Shown: piece by piece, positions 24,618-36,900 of the stretch
Layout of the letters: each line of letters begins with the position of its first letter
Numbering within the stretch: position 1 is the first letter of the stretch
Translations under genes and position numbers: made by a program
Source: Perognathus longimembris pacificus
Lineage: Eukaryota; Chordata; Mammalia; Rodentia; Heteromyidae
Length of the DNA stretch: 64,000 bases
Assembly: GCF_023159225.1 (NCBI RefSeq)
Contig: NC_063171.1
Span: 37,479,378-37,543,377 of the forward strand
Reading direction: 5' to 3'
The notes under the pieces: generated by a model
The model's input: only the letters and a program-made list of their open reading frames with translations
The model's database searches: none
What the model was told of the DNA's origin: nothing

Positions 24618-24826
24618 AATTTTTTTTTTTTTGGCCAGTCCTGGGCCTTGGACTCAGGGCCTGAGCACTGTCCCTGGCTTCTTCCCGCTCAAGGCTAGCA
24701 CTCTGCCACTTGAGCCACAGCGCCGCTTCTGGCCGTTTTCTGGATATGTGGTGCTGGGGAATCGAACCTAGGGCCTCGTGTATCCGAGGCAGGCACTCTT
24801 GCCACTAGGCTATATCCCCAGCCCCT
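24618..24826 (-). mobile_element. Young IDL-Geo SINE, reverse orientation
   Basis: After a T run, the + strand reads GGCCAGTCCTGGGCCTTGGA and continues to TAGGCTATATCCCCAGCCCC, a full-length reverse copy. It differs from the copy at 48573-48790 at only about three positions outside the tail, so both are recent. Confidence 0.92.
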
Positions 24827-24956
24827 AAAATTTTTTTTTAAATATGCATGTATGGATACTACCTTAAGGTGGTAAGTACAATTCAGAAATGAAATAAGAT
24901 GCTCAAAATCAGTAATTCTCAAGAAAATGCAAATCAAAACAACAGGAGGAATGTTA

Positions 24957-25075
24957 TTTAAATTATATATAAAATTATATATATTATATACTACTATTAT
25001 ATATTATACTCTTATATATTGTATATAATATTATATAAATTATATACATATGTGTATGTATACATATATATTACC
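24957..25075. repeat. AT-rich low-complexity tract
   Basis: Imperfect TATATTATA repeats, about 120 nt, upstream of receptor copy 2. No counterpart of this length is seen in the other units. Confidence 0.9.
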
Positions 25076-25461
25076 AGGGATACTATACATTGAAAGAATT
25101 TGAACATCATTTTAAAAAATAGCTTAAAATATAAATACAGAAATACCACATAATAGAAATTTATAGTAATTCCTTGCTATATAATCAATATACTGACATA
25201 AAGGGCTTTCCCTACACATTTCTATCTATTTTCCCTCTCATCATCATCTCTGCCTTTGATGCTAGACATCCTAAAGAAAATTCTCCAGAGTACCAAAGAA
25301 GAGAGTGGGCAAAAAGGAAGATGGAGCAATTGATCAACAGCTGAACAGTGATACTACTAGAGTCTGAAGACTTGCTCTACATGGACACGATATTTATTAA
25401 AGGCATGGTGCACCCTACTCTGTCTCAAGGTTCACACAGCACACCTGTCTTTTCTTTTCCC

Positions 25462-25463
25462 AG
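25462..25463 (+). promoter_or_regulatory. 3' splice acceptor AG before receptor copy 2
   Basis: CTGTCTTTTCTTTTCCCAG is a near-ideal polypyrimidine tract and acceptor. The coding exon begins at 25464, 25 nt before the ATG. Confidence 0.88.
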
Positions 25464-25488
25464 CTCCTTCAAGCCTATACCTGCCTTA

Positions 25489-26430
25489 ATGTCAAAGCCC
25501 AACACCACTTTCATGATTGAGTTCCTCTTTGAAGGTTTCTCCAGCTTTCAGTGGCAGCAGAGGCTGGCACTCTTTATGGTTTTCCTGACATTGTACCTGC
25601 TGACTCTGTCTGGAAACGTGATTATTGTGACCATTATTCGCCTGGACCGTCACCTGCACACTCCCATGTACTTCTTCCTGAGCATGCTCTCCATCTCTGA
25701 GACCTGCTACACTGTGACCATCATTCCACGGATGCTCTTTGGCCTCCTCAGTCCTCAACAGACTATTTCTTTCCAGGACTGTGCCACCCAGCTCTTCTTC
25801 TATCTAACATTTGGTGTCAATAACTGCTTCCTGCTCACAGCCATGGGATATGATCGCTATGTAGCCATTTGTAAACCCCTAAGATATTCTGTCATTATGA
25901 GCAAAGCAGCTTGTATCCATTTAGCATTTGGGTCACTTGGGATTGGCCTGAGCATAGCCATTGTCCATGTAACATCTGTATTTAGACTGTCATTCTGTGA
26001 TAAATTTGTCATCCCTCACTTCTTCTGTGATGTGAGACCCCTGCTGAAGCTGTCCTGCACAGACACCACTGTCAATGAGATTATCAATGTTGTTTTCAGT
26101 CTCTGTGTTCTTGTTCTGCCCATGTGCCTGGTGTTCATCTCCTATGTCCTCATCATCTCTACCATTCTTAAGATTGCTTCAGCTGAGGGGAGAAAGAAGG
26201 CTTTTGCTACCTGTGCCTCCCACCTCACCGTGGTCATCTTCCACTATGGCTGTGCCTCTATTGTCTACCTCAAACCTAAGTCCCAGAGTTCTGTGGGGCA
26301 AGACAGACTCATCTCAGTGACCTACACTGTCATCACCCCCCTGTTGAACCCTGTTGTCTACAGCCTGAGGAATAAGGAGGTCAAAGATGCTGTGCGCAGA
26401 GTCCTGGGACTAAAATTTCTCTCATCTTAA
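25489..26430 (+). CDS. OR10J3-like: Olfactory receptor, OR10J3-like, copy 2
   Basis: Intact 313-residue odorant GPCR. It has N5 glycosylation (NTT), PMYFFL at 59-64, Cys98, MGYDRYVAIC at 119-128, KAFATCASHLTVV at 237-249 and a C-terminal PLLNPVVYSLRN. The frame is open back to 25348, but the splice acceptor at 25462-25463 shows those 47 codons are intronic. It is the most distinctive of the four in the TM4 to extracellular-loop-2 region: K129 instead of N after the signature, HVTSVFRLSFCDK in place of QVTSVFGLPFC, and F251 where the others have I. These changes lie in and near regions that often shape ligand choice in this family. The last 100 residues are nearly the same as copies 3 and 4. 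Ligand unknown. Confidence 0.95.
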   Translation: MSKPNTTFMIEFLFEGFSSFQWQQRLALFMVFLTLYLLTLSGNVIIVTIIRLDRHLHTPMYFFLSMLSISETCYTVTIIPRMLFGLLSPQQTISFQDCATQLFFYLTFGVNNCFLLTAMGYDRYVAICKPLRYSVIMSKAACIHLAFGSLGIGLSIAIVHVTSVFRLSFCDKFVIPHFFCDVRPLLKLSCTDTTVNEIINVVFSLCVLVLPMCLVFISYVLIISTILKIASAEGRKKAFATCASHLTVVIFHYGCASIVYLKPKSQSSVGQDRLISVTYTVITPLLNPVVYSLRNKEVKDAVRRVLGLKFLSS

Positions 26431-26639
26431 CCAGGATTGTTTGTTCAGGCCTTCAGTTTGTACATATATTTATACAATTTATGCTAATTTTATGGTGCCT
26501 TCCATTATATAAGAAATCAAGAAATGCAAACTAGATAAATTAGGTGAGAAAACAAAGTTTCCTTTTGGAATATTCATATTTCTCTGGGTGCTGCTCTAGC
26601 ACAGTGAGGAATAGGCAGACATAGGAGAAGGCAGTGGAC

Positions 26640-26640
<1 letters not shown>

Positions 26641-26685
<45 letters not shown>
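26641..26685. repeat. (GT)n microsatellite
   Basis: About 21 GT units, 210 nt after the stop codon of receptor copy 2. The HTHTHT open frame on the minus strand is only this repeat. Confidence 0.96.
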
Positions 26686-26686
<1 letters not shown>

Positions 26687-26689
26687 TAC

Positions 26690-28345
26690 TACTCCCAAAG
26701 TGCACTCATACACAGTAGCAAAAAACCACATACTTCCTAAGAATGGTTTTAGTGATTTATAACAATTCAGTGTCACAAAATCCAAAAGGATTGTAAAATA
26801 TCATAAGAAATAGTTCAAACACAGGTACAGATGAACTCTTCATTGTTGATGAGGGTATCAAGAGTAAATATTACAACTACTACAGTAAGTGGCAGGCCAC
26901 ATAAGCCTTCCTATCCAAGCCTTTTTTGTGTCCCTGTTTTGATACATGCCAAGCCTTCATTACAGCCAAGAAATTGTCAAAACTTTGGATGGAGTACCAT
27001 CTTCTAAATGAATAGTTGTTCTTTCGCTCACTGGAGATATGGAATTAAATATTGGAAAGTAATAAATGTCATCTAGAGAGAACATGGAATAGGGCTGCAC
27101 TTAGGTCTGATTTTCTCAGATGAGAAAGCTAAGGCTGTAAAGAGAATGTATTGATGAGTTAAATTTTTATAAAGTGACACCAAAGCATCAAGGAGGATAG
27201 AATAGAATGAACTAAGTTAAAGTAGAATGTTTTTGGTAGAGTTGACCCAAGCTCTCTGAAATGGCATTATATACATAAATGTTTTAAATTCAACTTTCAT
27301 GACACTTCTTAATGAACAGAGGATTGAAGATTTACTTATAAATGTAATGTGAAATTCCTAAGCCTGTCATGGTTAATTTTCAGAAGTTTCTTGGATCCCT
27401 TTAACTCTATATCTGGTTTCAAAACAGCATTTCATCTCTGCACTTTATAAAAGGTGAAAGTAGATTTCTGGTGCAAGTAATGATCCTCTTTCTCATCTAG
27501 CCCTCCATCTGGGAACACTCATGCACACCCTGAGCCAAGCAGTTCGAATGGCATCCAGAATTTGCCAGATTTTGTGGTATGACCCTGCAGAGGCAAGATA
27601 TCATTTATGAAAGTGTTTTCATATCATTGTCATGTAAATTAACCTAGGCTATTTTGCAAAAGGAAAAAAGATGAAAGAAACTGGTGTGTGGTAGCATAAA
27701 AGATATATTGCTCCAATGTACATATTTCCAGGCATGATAGTCAGTTTATATCTGTGAGGTCAGTCAAAACTCAATTCAACAACAGAGTTTCTTTGAATCC
27801 ATTCCAAATGTATTGAGTCAATCACTCAATGAAGTACTATGTCCTTACTCTGAGTAAATTTAGTGGGTATTGGAATCTCCTGTTTGATTTCAACTTAAGG
27901 ATCCACACGTGTAATCCCCAAGGTTCATAGAATGGGTTGAGGGTTGTCAGTATGTTTCCTTCAGGAATTGTTCTTGTAAGGAAACTGTATTCTTTCCATT
28001 CATGCTATCTTCTTCCACTAGGCTTTCTGACCATGATTCACTTGTTTCATGGTATTTCCTGACTTTGAGACAATTATAAAGAGCTCTCTGAGGTCCATGT
28101 CTCTCATGAGTGGGAACATTATACAAACATACAATGTAATGCTGAAAGCACCCTGTAATGATGTTTCTGTACTCAAGTCCATGTTTCAGTCCCTTTCTTG
28201 GGATTCCAATTATATGGTTTTAGAATCCCACTTATAGGATGGTAATTGACATAAGACAATTGAAAATTTTAAGACAGTTGACTTCTATCCATGATATACT
28301 TAGTGAAAGAAGATCAGTTGTTCACATGAACTTTAAAAATGATTT
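26690..28345. other. 3' flank of receptor copy 2
   Basis: Non-coding sequence shared with the other units. It contains the uninterrupted counterpart (near 27150-27180) of the site where an L1 inserted in unit 1. I see no other gene. Confidence 0.6.
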
Positions 28346-28349
28346 AATT

Positions 28350-28570
28350 TCCAGGCACTGGTAGCTTATACCTAGCTACTCAGGATGCTAAGATATGGGC
28401 ATCAAGGTTCATAGCAAACCTGGACAGTAACATTTGTGAGATTCAAATCTCCAATTAACACCAAAAAGCTAGAAGTGGAATGTGGCTTAAGTGGTAGAGT
28501 GCCAGCCTTGAGCAAAGAGTTCAGAGACAACACCCAGTACCTACATTCAAGCCCCAGGACCTGCACCAAA
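28350..28570 (+). mobile_element. B1-type chimeric SINE, forward orientation
   Basis: CAGGCACTGGTAGCTTATAC, then CTAGCTACTCAGGATGCTAA, is a B1 start. A CCAATTAACACC linker and TGTGGCTTAAGTGGTAGAGT (right half) follow, ending CAAGCCCCAGGACC and an A-rich tail. It is the clearest forward copy of the chimera. Confidence 0.85.
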
Positions 28571-28759
28571 AATAAAATTTAAAAAATTCATATTTATTGA
28601 GCTCTAGTTACCATGGTTCAACTCAGTGCAATTTTGTCTTTATAGGATAGTTCAAAAATAAAAGCTTGTATTTTTTCCCTCAGAATATACGAAGGGCTCA
28701 TTTTCTTTTGTTTCTCTTCCTTAAAAAAAAACACCAAATTCATGTTATCCAACATATAT

Positions 28760-29010
28760 CACTTTTTCTGTCATGTAGAAGTCCCAAAGTTCAATGTCAT
28801 AAATTAAAGTTTTTGACCCATTTTAGTTTTCTGCCGGTGGATATCAATTTCTCCCAGGACCATTTGTTGATGAAGCTCTTTTCTTAAATGTATACATGTC
28901 AAAATTCACTTGGCTGTCATTGTGTGGATTTGTTTCTGGGTCTTCTAGTCTGTTCTAACAGTCAGACGTTGAGTCTGTTTAGTGACAATACCAACTTTTT
29001 TTTATTTCAA
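28760..29010 (-). mobile_element. Remnant of the junction L1, units 2 and 3
   Basis: CTGTCATGTAGAAGTCCCAA, then GGACCATTTGTTGATGAAG, then GTTTCTGGGTCTTCTAGTCT align with 19215-19470 of the first junction. Most of the element has been lost here. Confidence 0.7.
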
Positions 29011-31719
29011 GCATCAGAGCATTGGGAAGTTGTTCTAGTGTGGTCATGACATCTGAGATTCATGCACACTGAAACACCACTTGGAATTGTTACTTTGAAT
29101 TTTCCACACATGAAGACACATTCCCCAAGGTCTTAAACTTCCCTCCCGTGACCCTGGAGAAATGGACAGAAAATATGGCTGATCTTGGCAAAACCAAAGC
29201 CAACCCTAAGAAGGAAAATTAGCCTTTATACCCCAGAGATCGTTCCCATTACCTTAGCCAACTCCTACTCCCAGGTGTTACTCTGTAACTCTCAGGATTG
29301 GCAAAGGAACTGCCTCAGTAACAAGGTCTCCAGGCACTCTGTTGTTTGGATTGTGTCTTCTTCCATTAATCATTTGGGAGTGGTAAGTAGTATTTGGGAA
29401 GCAGATGACTAGCATTTGGAACGGAAGTTTGTTACCTTATTAAGAATACCTAATTCCCAGTGACTGCTCTGTGTCTCAGAAGTTTCTTTCAGGAGGTAGA
29501 TGATGAAAATTCAGAAGAATTATGCAGTTCATGTCCTTCATTTTGGTCATGGACACAGGAAGACTGAGATAGTCATTATTCCCTTTCCATCTAAACAGTA
29601 AGTTTAATGCATGGTATTCTGGATGGTATCTTGACTAGGTAATTCCTAATAAACCATGGCTCTGCTTAGGAAGTTTAGTGATGTGAGAGAAGAAAAGTCA
29701 TGACCTCTTTAGGAAAATATCAGTGTTCTACAATGTGATCTACAATGAAGCATTTGTTTGGCTTTAAATAATTTTCAATGGGTTTGGAATATTCTTGTAA
29801 ACATAACTATTAGTAATATATGCAGCCAAACATCTGGGATAGTGCACAAGACTCAAGCTTCAGTTCAACTTTCTATAAGATACAGGAAACATGATATCAT
29901 TTCTTCATATGTCAGGACAGGAGGACTTACTAGAACATACTACCAGCTTTCACATAGACAGTGAGAATCTTTAATAGAAGAATTATTCTCTCATCGAAAA
30001 GAATATGACCTTTAAAAATCTGGAAAACCATCTTATTGTATGTATGACATTAAATTATGCTGATGATGTAATTTCATTAATTGAATAGTGAGAAATCATG
30101 TTCCTAATTTATAAGAGTTCTAGTAACATGAAGTTTAAAAAAAGAATCTGGAAAAGTAGGTAATTGAGTTGGATAATATGAAAACAAGAAGTATAAAATG
30201 CTTAAAAAGCCTATAATTGTGTCTTTACTAAAGTCTGTTAAGGAATTTAAACACCATGTGTACAGGACCATCTCTACCATTTTTCTTTCCCTAGCACTAT
30301 TGCGATACTTAAACATCTTAACTACTGAACAAATTAGACAGTAGAAGAAACTGATTTTCATGATAAAATACATTTTCTGGATAAAAGTCTATAAATTTTT
30401 GAGTTAAGCCAAAATAAAGGATAAGTGAAAAATAGTGAAATTACATGGTTATTTTCAGTTTCTAGGGAAAAGCATAATTTGTACATTCATTTAGTATTAA
30501 ACCAAGGACAGATCTTGTTTTGCTTTGTGTTCCATTTATTAGAATGAACATAAAGGTAATAAAAACTTCAAACTTAAATCATGTGATTATTTTTGCATTT
30601 TGTTTATCTTTACATTCTCTATTGTTTTTCTCTTTTCTTTCCTTGCTTACCTTCATTTCCTAGAACCTACATGAACAAACTTGTTCTTGGCACTCATTTG
30701 GATGTCTCACTCTACTTTATACCCTTTACTGTTTACTGTCTTGGAATTTTCCACCTGGTGGTACAGGCAAAATATTTTTAAGGTTTTATAATATTCTGCT
30801 GAATAATACTTTGAATGAGGAAGCTAAACAGATAAGTCTTCTGGTCAATAGACTAGAATTAGGTCTTAAAAAACAATCTAATTTCAGTGTATCGACGTGC
30901 AATGAAACTGTGAGCTGACATTAGTGGGCCCAAGCCATCAAGGGACCTGGACATCACTTTAGATTTTTCCTAGCTAGTGTAATTAGGTGAGCATTTCTGA
31001 TCCAAAGAAGCAGAAGATGTGGATCATTGCTATGATATGGATTAGGATAAAACAAACATATTCTGCCTAATCTTCACCTAGTGTTGGATAGCATTGCAGC
31101 AGGGTATAATCCAACCAAAGCACATGCATCAACCATACAGTTCAAAGCTCTCAAAGAGCATGAAAAGGGCCATATGAGAACAGGGACAGGAGTGGCAAAA
31201 TCCAAAGTCACATTTAGTAGATATTCGAAGGATTGTTTACAAATCCAGGATTGTTTCGTTGAATTCCCCATTTCCAGTCTGACTCTTTTATTACAAATTG
31301 AAACTGACTCACTTATGAAAAATAAAAAAGGAGTAACAAGTAATAAATATATTATTCATTAAGTATTTCTTTTGTCATGGTTCAGGTCACATATTTCAAA
31401 TGCATTGTCCCATTTATCTTCATGACAATTTCACATGTTACTAAAACCAGTTTACAAATTAATTTGAATATTGTACTTAAATATTTGGAGAGGTAGTTAA
31501 GAAATTTATGAAGCAGTACTTGACAAACAAAGAGATATTTGAACATAATGGTAACATTCAAAGGGAAATCATAGAGTATGGCCAACTAAAGTAAGGAAAA
31601 TCAATTAGGGGGCAATCACAGTGTAACAGAGGCGTGATGTTAGGTATAGAATTTGGGTGTTGGTAAAATGTATAAAGAAAACAGGACTTTTTTCTTTGCA
31701 AAACTTGGCTTATCTTACC

Positions 31720-32330
31720 AAGAATCATGATCTCCAGTTTTATCAACTTTCCTTCAAATAACTTAATAATTCACCTTCTTTTATGTTTTTACCATATTTT
31801 TTCTAATTATTGATGGCTTAGGCCATAAAATGATTCCATATCAAATATAGTTTGAATAGTGCTAGTATAATCACGGGTGTATCTCTCTTCTATGTGACTT
31901 GAATTCTAAGAGTTTCACAGCAGGATCATATGGTAGGTCTATTTTCAGTTTTTTGAGAACCATCACACGGACTTTGATAGTGGTTCAAATGTGGAATCTA
32001 GTTTCAAAAACAGTAACAGTATGGCATGTTTGTAAGAGAGACTATTTTGGGAAGAAACCACTTGGTGGGGAAAGAGAAAGAAGAGAATGACTGGAAGTTG
32101 GATATTATATATATATATAGTATGAAAATAGTGTATATTATATATATAGTATGAAAATAGTGTAATGGAAATCATCAAAACCTGATTAAATGGGAGTTGA
32201 GATGAGGAAGAGGTGTTAAGAAATAATAACACAAATGGAGGGAATTTGGTGAAAGCACGTGACTTATAAACACAGCAATGAATCCTCTTTTTATTTTTTT
32301 TACAATTACTTATTCTAAAAATGCAAAAGG
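31720..32330. mobile_element. L1 with inverted 5' half, unit 3 copy
   Basis: Reverse L1 near 31725-31990 is followed by forward L1 3' sequence to about 32330 (AGAGAGACTATTTTGGGAAG, then a GAAAATAGTG region, then ACAGCAATGAATCC). It is more decayed than the other copies but in the same position and order. Confidence 0.6.
32104..32162. repeat. TA-rich tract with an internal direct repeat
   Basis: ATATATATAGTATGAAAATA occurs twice in tandem, about 37 nt apart. Confidence 0.8.
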
Positions 32331-33558
32331 TAAAAAGTTAACTTCAGAAAAAGGGAAACGCTTGGAGGAGACACTTCCTTTGAGGTAGACAAAAAGGAAA
32401 AGAAAGATATACCACTGATTCTTAGATTTATAAATGGAGGTAATGGTGGAAACCTACTTAAGATACAAGGTGAAATCTGCCTAACAGAGGCTCTTAGACA
32501 GGTTTATTGGAGTAAGAGAATGAGGAGCCAACCACTTTCTATTGCTAACCCAGCATAGAATACACAGAAATGAAGTAAACCACACAAGTAATCTTTCCTG
32601 AGAAAATAAAATTTCTCTTTGCTATCACTAGAAAAAAGCAGAGCCTACTTGAATAAACATCATCAGGCTCAATACAGTTCCTTTCTTCCTGTGGTGGGAG
32701 TCAAGTAGATAAGCTAAATAACTATACTGCCTTAGCCAATTATTTTGCATCATACTGGAGGACAGTTCTGACATGGTCCATAAGGAGACTCACAGGAGAA
32801 GTGCTCTCTTTTCTAGTCTTTCAAGATGACAGTGGACAATGGGTGCTAGGCTCAGGAAGTGGAAAACTATGATTCCAGGAGGGGACATGTAGGACAATGG
32901 GCATTGAATAGTGCTGTAGAGTAGAAAGGATATCAGCTTTAGACACCTATTCTCTTTATTAGGTCATGGTTTATTCAGTCCATCAGGTACTAATTCAAGA
33001 TATGTTGAGGAGGACCAAAGGCATAGTGGCAAATTCAACATGAATTTGTAAGTGCCACTTTGAGATTCTGACTTCAATTCAGGTATGGAATAGGATTCTC
33101 AATATCATTATTTCTCAGGGAAATACCAATAAAAACAAAATGGAATAACTGTCAACAGTTGGATGGACATTATTTTTATAAAAGTATTAAAAAGAGATAA
33201 ATGTTGGAAGGTTTGGAGCACTGCTTTTAAGATACCTTAAATATAAAGGTACAACTAAAATATAAGCTAGATATTACAGTTTCTTGTCTCATAATCAATA
33301 CTTGGAATCAGGTAACCATTTCCATTTCTTTCAACTTATTTCTACTTTCTCTCTTACATACATCTCAATCCTAAATATCTTAAAGTGATGTCTACTGTAC
33401 CAAGAAGTGAATGGGCAAAAAGGAAGACTGAGTAAATGATCAACAGCTGGCCACTGATTTCCTGGAGGCTGGAAACCTGGTTTGGATAAAGACAATCTGG
33501 ACCACTCTACTTTGTTTCATGGTTCACACAACACACCTGTTATTGTTTTCCTTTTTCC

Positions 33559-33560
33559 AG
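33559..33560 (+). promoter_or_regulatory. 3' splice acceptor AG before receptor copy 3
   Basis: TTGTTTTCCTTTTTCCAG ends here. The coding exon begins at 33561, 25 nt before the ATG. Confidence 0.88.
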
Positions 33561-33585
33561 ATTCATCAAACATATCCCTGCCACA

Positions 33586-34527
33586 ATGCCAAAGCCCAAT
33601 TCCACTTTCGTGACTGAGTTCCTCTTTGAAGGTTTCTCCAGCTTTCAGTGGCAGCACAGGTTGACCTTCTTTGTGGTATTCCTGACATTGTACCTGCTGA
33701 CTCTGTCTGGAAACGTGATTATTGTGACCATTATTCACCTGGATCGTCACCTGCACACTCCCATGTATTTCTTTCTGGGCATGCTCTCCATCTCTGAGAC
33801 CTGCTACACTGTGACCATCATTCCACGGATGCTCTTTGGCCTCCTCAGCCCTCAACAGACTATTTCTTTCCAGGACTGTGCCACCCAGCTCTTCTTCTAT
33901 CTGACATTTGGCATCAACAACTGCTTCCTGCTCACAGCCATGGGATATGATCGCTATGTGGCCATCTGCAACCCCCTAAGATATTCAGTCATCATGGGTA
34001 AGACAGCCTGTGTCTACTTGGCATCTGGGTCACTGGGAATTGGCCTAGGCATAGCCATTGTCCAGGTAACTTCTGTATTTGGTCTGCCCTTTTGTGAGGG
34101 CTTTGTCATTTCCCACTTCCTCTGTGATGTGAGACCCCTGCTGAAGCTGTCCTGCACAGACACCACAGTTAATGAGATCATCACTTTGATTCTCAGTCTC
34201 TGTGCTCTTGTTCTACCCATGTGCCTGGTGTTCATCTCCTATGTCCTCATCATCTCCACTATCCTTAAGATTGCTTCAGCTGAAGGGAGAAAGAAGGCCT
34301 TTGCCACCTGTGCCTCCCACCTCACCGTGGTCATCATCCACTATGGCTGTGCCTCTATTGTCTACCTCAAACCTAAGTCCCAGAGTTCCGTGGGGCAGGA
34401 CAGACTCATCTCAGTGACCTACACTGTCATCACCCCCCTGTTGAACCCTGTTGTCTACAGCCTGAGGAATAAGGAGGTCAAAGATGCTGTGCGCAGAGTC
34501 CTGGGGCTACAAATCACCTCACCTTAA
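33586..34527 (+). CDS. OR10J3-like: Olfactory receptor, OR10J3-like, copy 3
   Basis: Intact 313-residue odorant GPCR. It starts MPKPNST, with N5 glycosylation. Landmarks are GN 42-43, PMYFFL 59-64, Cys98, MGYDRYVAIC 119-128, cysteines 170, 180 and 190 around extracellular loop 2, SY 218-219, KAFATCASHLTVV 237-249 and PLLNPVVYSLRN 284-295. Unlike the other copies, the frame does not extend upstream of this ATG, which supports the same start in all four. By my count it differs from copy 4 at 17 of 313 positions. Its own changes cluster in TM4-TM5: T140, S147, G155-I156, L179, and the TLILSLCA run at 200-207. Ligand and expression cannot be judged from sequence. Confidence 0.96.
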   Translation: MPKPNSTFVTEFLFEGFSSFQWQHRLTFFVVFLTLYLLTLSGNVIIVTIIHLDRHLHTPMYFFLGMLSISETCYTVTIIPRMLFGLLSPQQTISFQDCATQLFFYLTFGINNCFLLTAMGYDRYVAICNPLRYSVIMGKTACVYLASGSLGIGLGIAIVQVTSVFGLPFCEGFVISHFLCDVRPLLKLSCTDTTVNEIITLILSLCALVLPMCLVFISYVLIISTILKIASAEGRKKAFATCASHLTVVIIHYGCASIVYLKPKSQSSVGQDRLISVTYTVITPLLNPVVYSLRNKEVKDAVRRVLGLQITSP

Positions 34528-34786
34528 TCAGGATTGTTCAGTCATTTTTATGAGTTTCAAGATATGTGTTGAACTCATGCTAATTCTATGCTACCTTTAA
34601 TTATGAGGCCAAGAAGAGCAGACTGGTTAAAATGAGTGTGAAAGAAGAATCTTCCTTTGGGAATAATTCTACTTCTCTGGATTCTCTCAGGAGCAGTGAC
34701 AAAACAGATAGGTACACACAGCAGAAAGCAGTGAATAGCTGTACATTGCTATGCTAATTATTTTCAAATGCACACATCCAAATTTG

Positions 34787-34858
34787 CACAAAGCTATACA
34801 CATTGTGAGAATACTTTCAGGTATGTCACACACATTGTGAGAATACTTTTAAGTATTT
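34787..34858. repeat. Local tandem duplication of about 31 nt
   Basis: The phrase CACATTGTGAGAATACTTT occurs at about 34799 and again about 31 nt later. It is a small slippage or duplication event specific to unit 3. Confidence 0.8.
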
Positions 34859-36490
34859 AAACAATTATGATGGCACACACATCCTAATTGGGTTATTGGA
34901 CCCATCATAATTAATACTTTTGAATACTCCTGGGGAAGAAATCTTTTCTTGTTGAGAGAGTTGGAGTAAATTTTGCAACTGTTCTATTAAGTGAGGAACT
35001 CCATATGCCTCTCTACTCAAGGCTTTCTTGTGTTCTTGTTTTGATACTTACCAAAATTGCACCATGACCAAGAAATCAACATATTGGAGTTATATCTCTG
35101 GGTGGATACATCTTCCCTAACTGCCTAGAAGTATGGAGTCAAATGTTTGAAAAGCAATCAGCATCAGCTATACCTGCGGTTCAGTTGAGCCATCCCCAGT
35201 TCTCAGATGTCCAATTCGGAAAACTCAAACTGAAAGAGAATGGACTGAAAAGTTGAATAAAATTTTTTTCACCACAGCATTAAAATGGATAGAGGCCAGA
35301 AGAGGCCATGGAAAAGCAGAACAGCTTTTGTAGGTAAACCTAGGTTCTCTGAAACACTGGTACACACATAAGCATTTCAAGTTTTATAATGCTTATTAAT
35401 GAACAAAAGAAGATTCACTTGTCAGTTTATCAGGAAACTCTGAAGCCTGCTGTGGTTAATTTTCAGAAGTTTTTCTTTAAATCTGAAAGCATTTCATGTC
35501 TTCCTCTCATAGAAGGGGGAAGTAGACACCTGGTACAAGGGACGATCATAATTCTCATCCGCCCCTCCACTCTAGGGAATACTCAGGCACACTTTGAGTC
35601 AGACAATACATCCAAAACCCTCTTGATCCTGTCACATAACAGAGGCATGACATCATTGTGAAAGTGTCATCAAATCATCAGTATGTAAATTACCATAAGT
35701 TGTTTTGGAAAAAATGGGGGGGGGGTGCACAATGGCATGGGAATTAGGATCCAGATTAATAGATAGCTTTGTTTAAGGTTCAAGATTTTCAGAAATGAAA
35801 GCTTCCAGATTTCTAGAAATGATGTCAATCCATTTCTGTGAGGAAATTCAAAATACAACTCAAGAGTATTTTTCTCAGAAGTTCCTTTGAGTCCTCTTCA
35901 AAGATGTTGGATAAATAAATTCCTGGTGGTTCAACGAAACACTGTGTGTCCTCCCTGCAGATGAGTTTGGTGGGGACTGTCCACTGCCATATAAGCTCTT
36001 CAGGATCCACACACATGTTCACCCAGGGGCTAGGAGAACCAGGGATCTCAGTGAGTCTTCTTCAGGACTTCTTTCTAGTGTAGCTATTTTCTTCATTTTC
36101 ATACTCTCTTTCTCTAGGATAGTTGGCTGCCAGTGATTTGTCTTTTTTGGTGTATTTGCTGTCTTCAGACAAATATGAAGAGCTCTGAGGGCCGCATCTC
36201 TCGTGTGAGGCTTCTGAGGAACATGCTATGACTGCCTCTCATTACAGCTGGTTTTCCCACCTGCTTCCCTTCTTCATGCACAGGTGTAATGCCAAAAGCA
36301 CTTCATAATAATGTTTTCATACTCAAGTCTGTGTCTCAGTCCCTTTCTTGAGTTCCTGGTCTGTACAGTTTGAGAGCTTTATAGATAAAACAATAATTAA
36401 CATAAGACAATTGATTAAATGTTTATTATATACATTCTGAGTAAGAACGTAAGGCCTTCACTATTTGAGTTTTAAAAATGATTTAGTTAG

Positions 36491-36692
36491 TGGCTGGGGA
36501 TATGGCCTAGTGGCAAGAGTGCCTGCCTCATATACATGAGGCCCTGGGTTCGATTCCCCAGCACCACATATACAGAAAATGGCCAGAAGTGGCGCTGTGG
36601 CTCAAGTGGCAGAGTGCTAGCCTTGAACAAAAAGAAGCCAGGACAGTGCTCAGGCCCTGAGTCCAAGCCCCAGGACTGACCAAAAAATAAAA
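36491..36692 (+). mobile_element. IDL-Geo SINE with target-site duplication
   Basis: A full-length forward copy (TGGCTGGGGATATGGCCTAG to CAAGCCCCAGGACTG). It is bounded by the 17-nt duplication AAAAATGATTTAGTTAG at 36474-36490 and 36693-36709. The perfect duplication and low decay suggest a recent insertion, after unit 3 formed. Confidence 0.93.
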
Positions 36693-36837
36693 AAAAATGA
36701 TTTAGTTAGGTTTATTGAGCTATTTTTAGTGTGACTCAATTTAATTGTAAGGAACACAGGTTCTTTTTCTTAAGAAAAGTATATTTTCTCAGAATTCATA
36801 AAAAAAAGTCTTTCTTTCTGGTCTTTATTTCTTTTCC

Positions 36838-36900
36838 AGTACTTGACATTGAACCCGAACTTTGCACGGGGTAGGCAAGTTTCCTACCACTAGGTTAGAC
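36838..36900 (-). mobile_element. Old ID-like SINE fragment
   Basis: The reverse complement shows a tRNA-like B-box phrase and a CTAGTGGTAGGAAAC-like A box. A more decayed counterpart lies near 17510-17575 in unit 1, so the insertion predates the duplication. Confidence 0.5.

Larger units (their letters stand above)
19695..29010 (+). repeat. Tandem duplication unit 2 (receptor copy 2)
   Basis: The unit begins after the junction L1, with the GTTCATGACAGCAGAG-type left block, and repeats the order seen in unit 1 with receptor copy 2 at 25489-26430. Unit-specific changes include a young SINE at 24618-24826, an L1 3' end at 24420-24617 and AT-rich expansion at 24957-25075. It lacks the long 3' block that units 3 and 4 share. 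Confidence 0.8.

Noticed and set aside
24695..24937. Open frame of 80 codons on the minus strand
   Set aside because: It lies almost wholly in an IDL-Geo SINE.
25492..25758. Minus-strand open frames inside the receptors (also 14253, 33517, 34014, 46997, 47422)
   Set aside because: They are conserved only because the receptor codons on the + strand are conserved. They have no protein family features.
36491..36692. Candidate tRNA gene from A- and B-box matches in SINE left halves
   Set aside because: The flanking target-site duplication, A tail and dimer structure show it is a SINE, not a tRNA gene.
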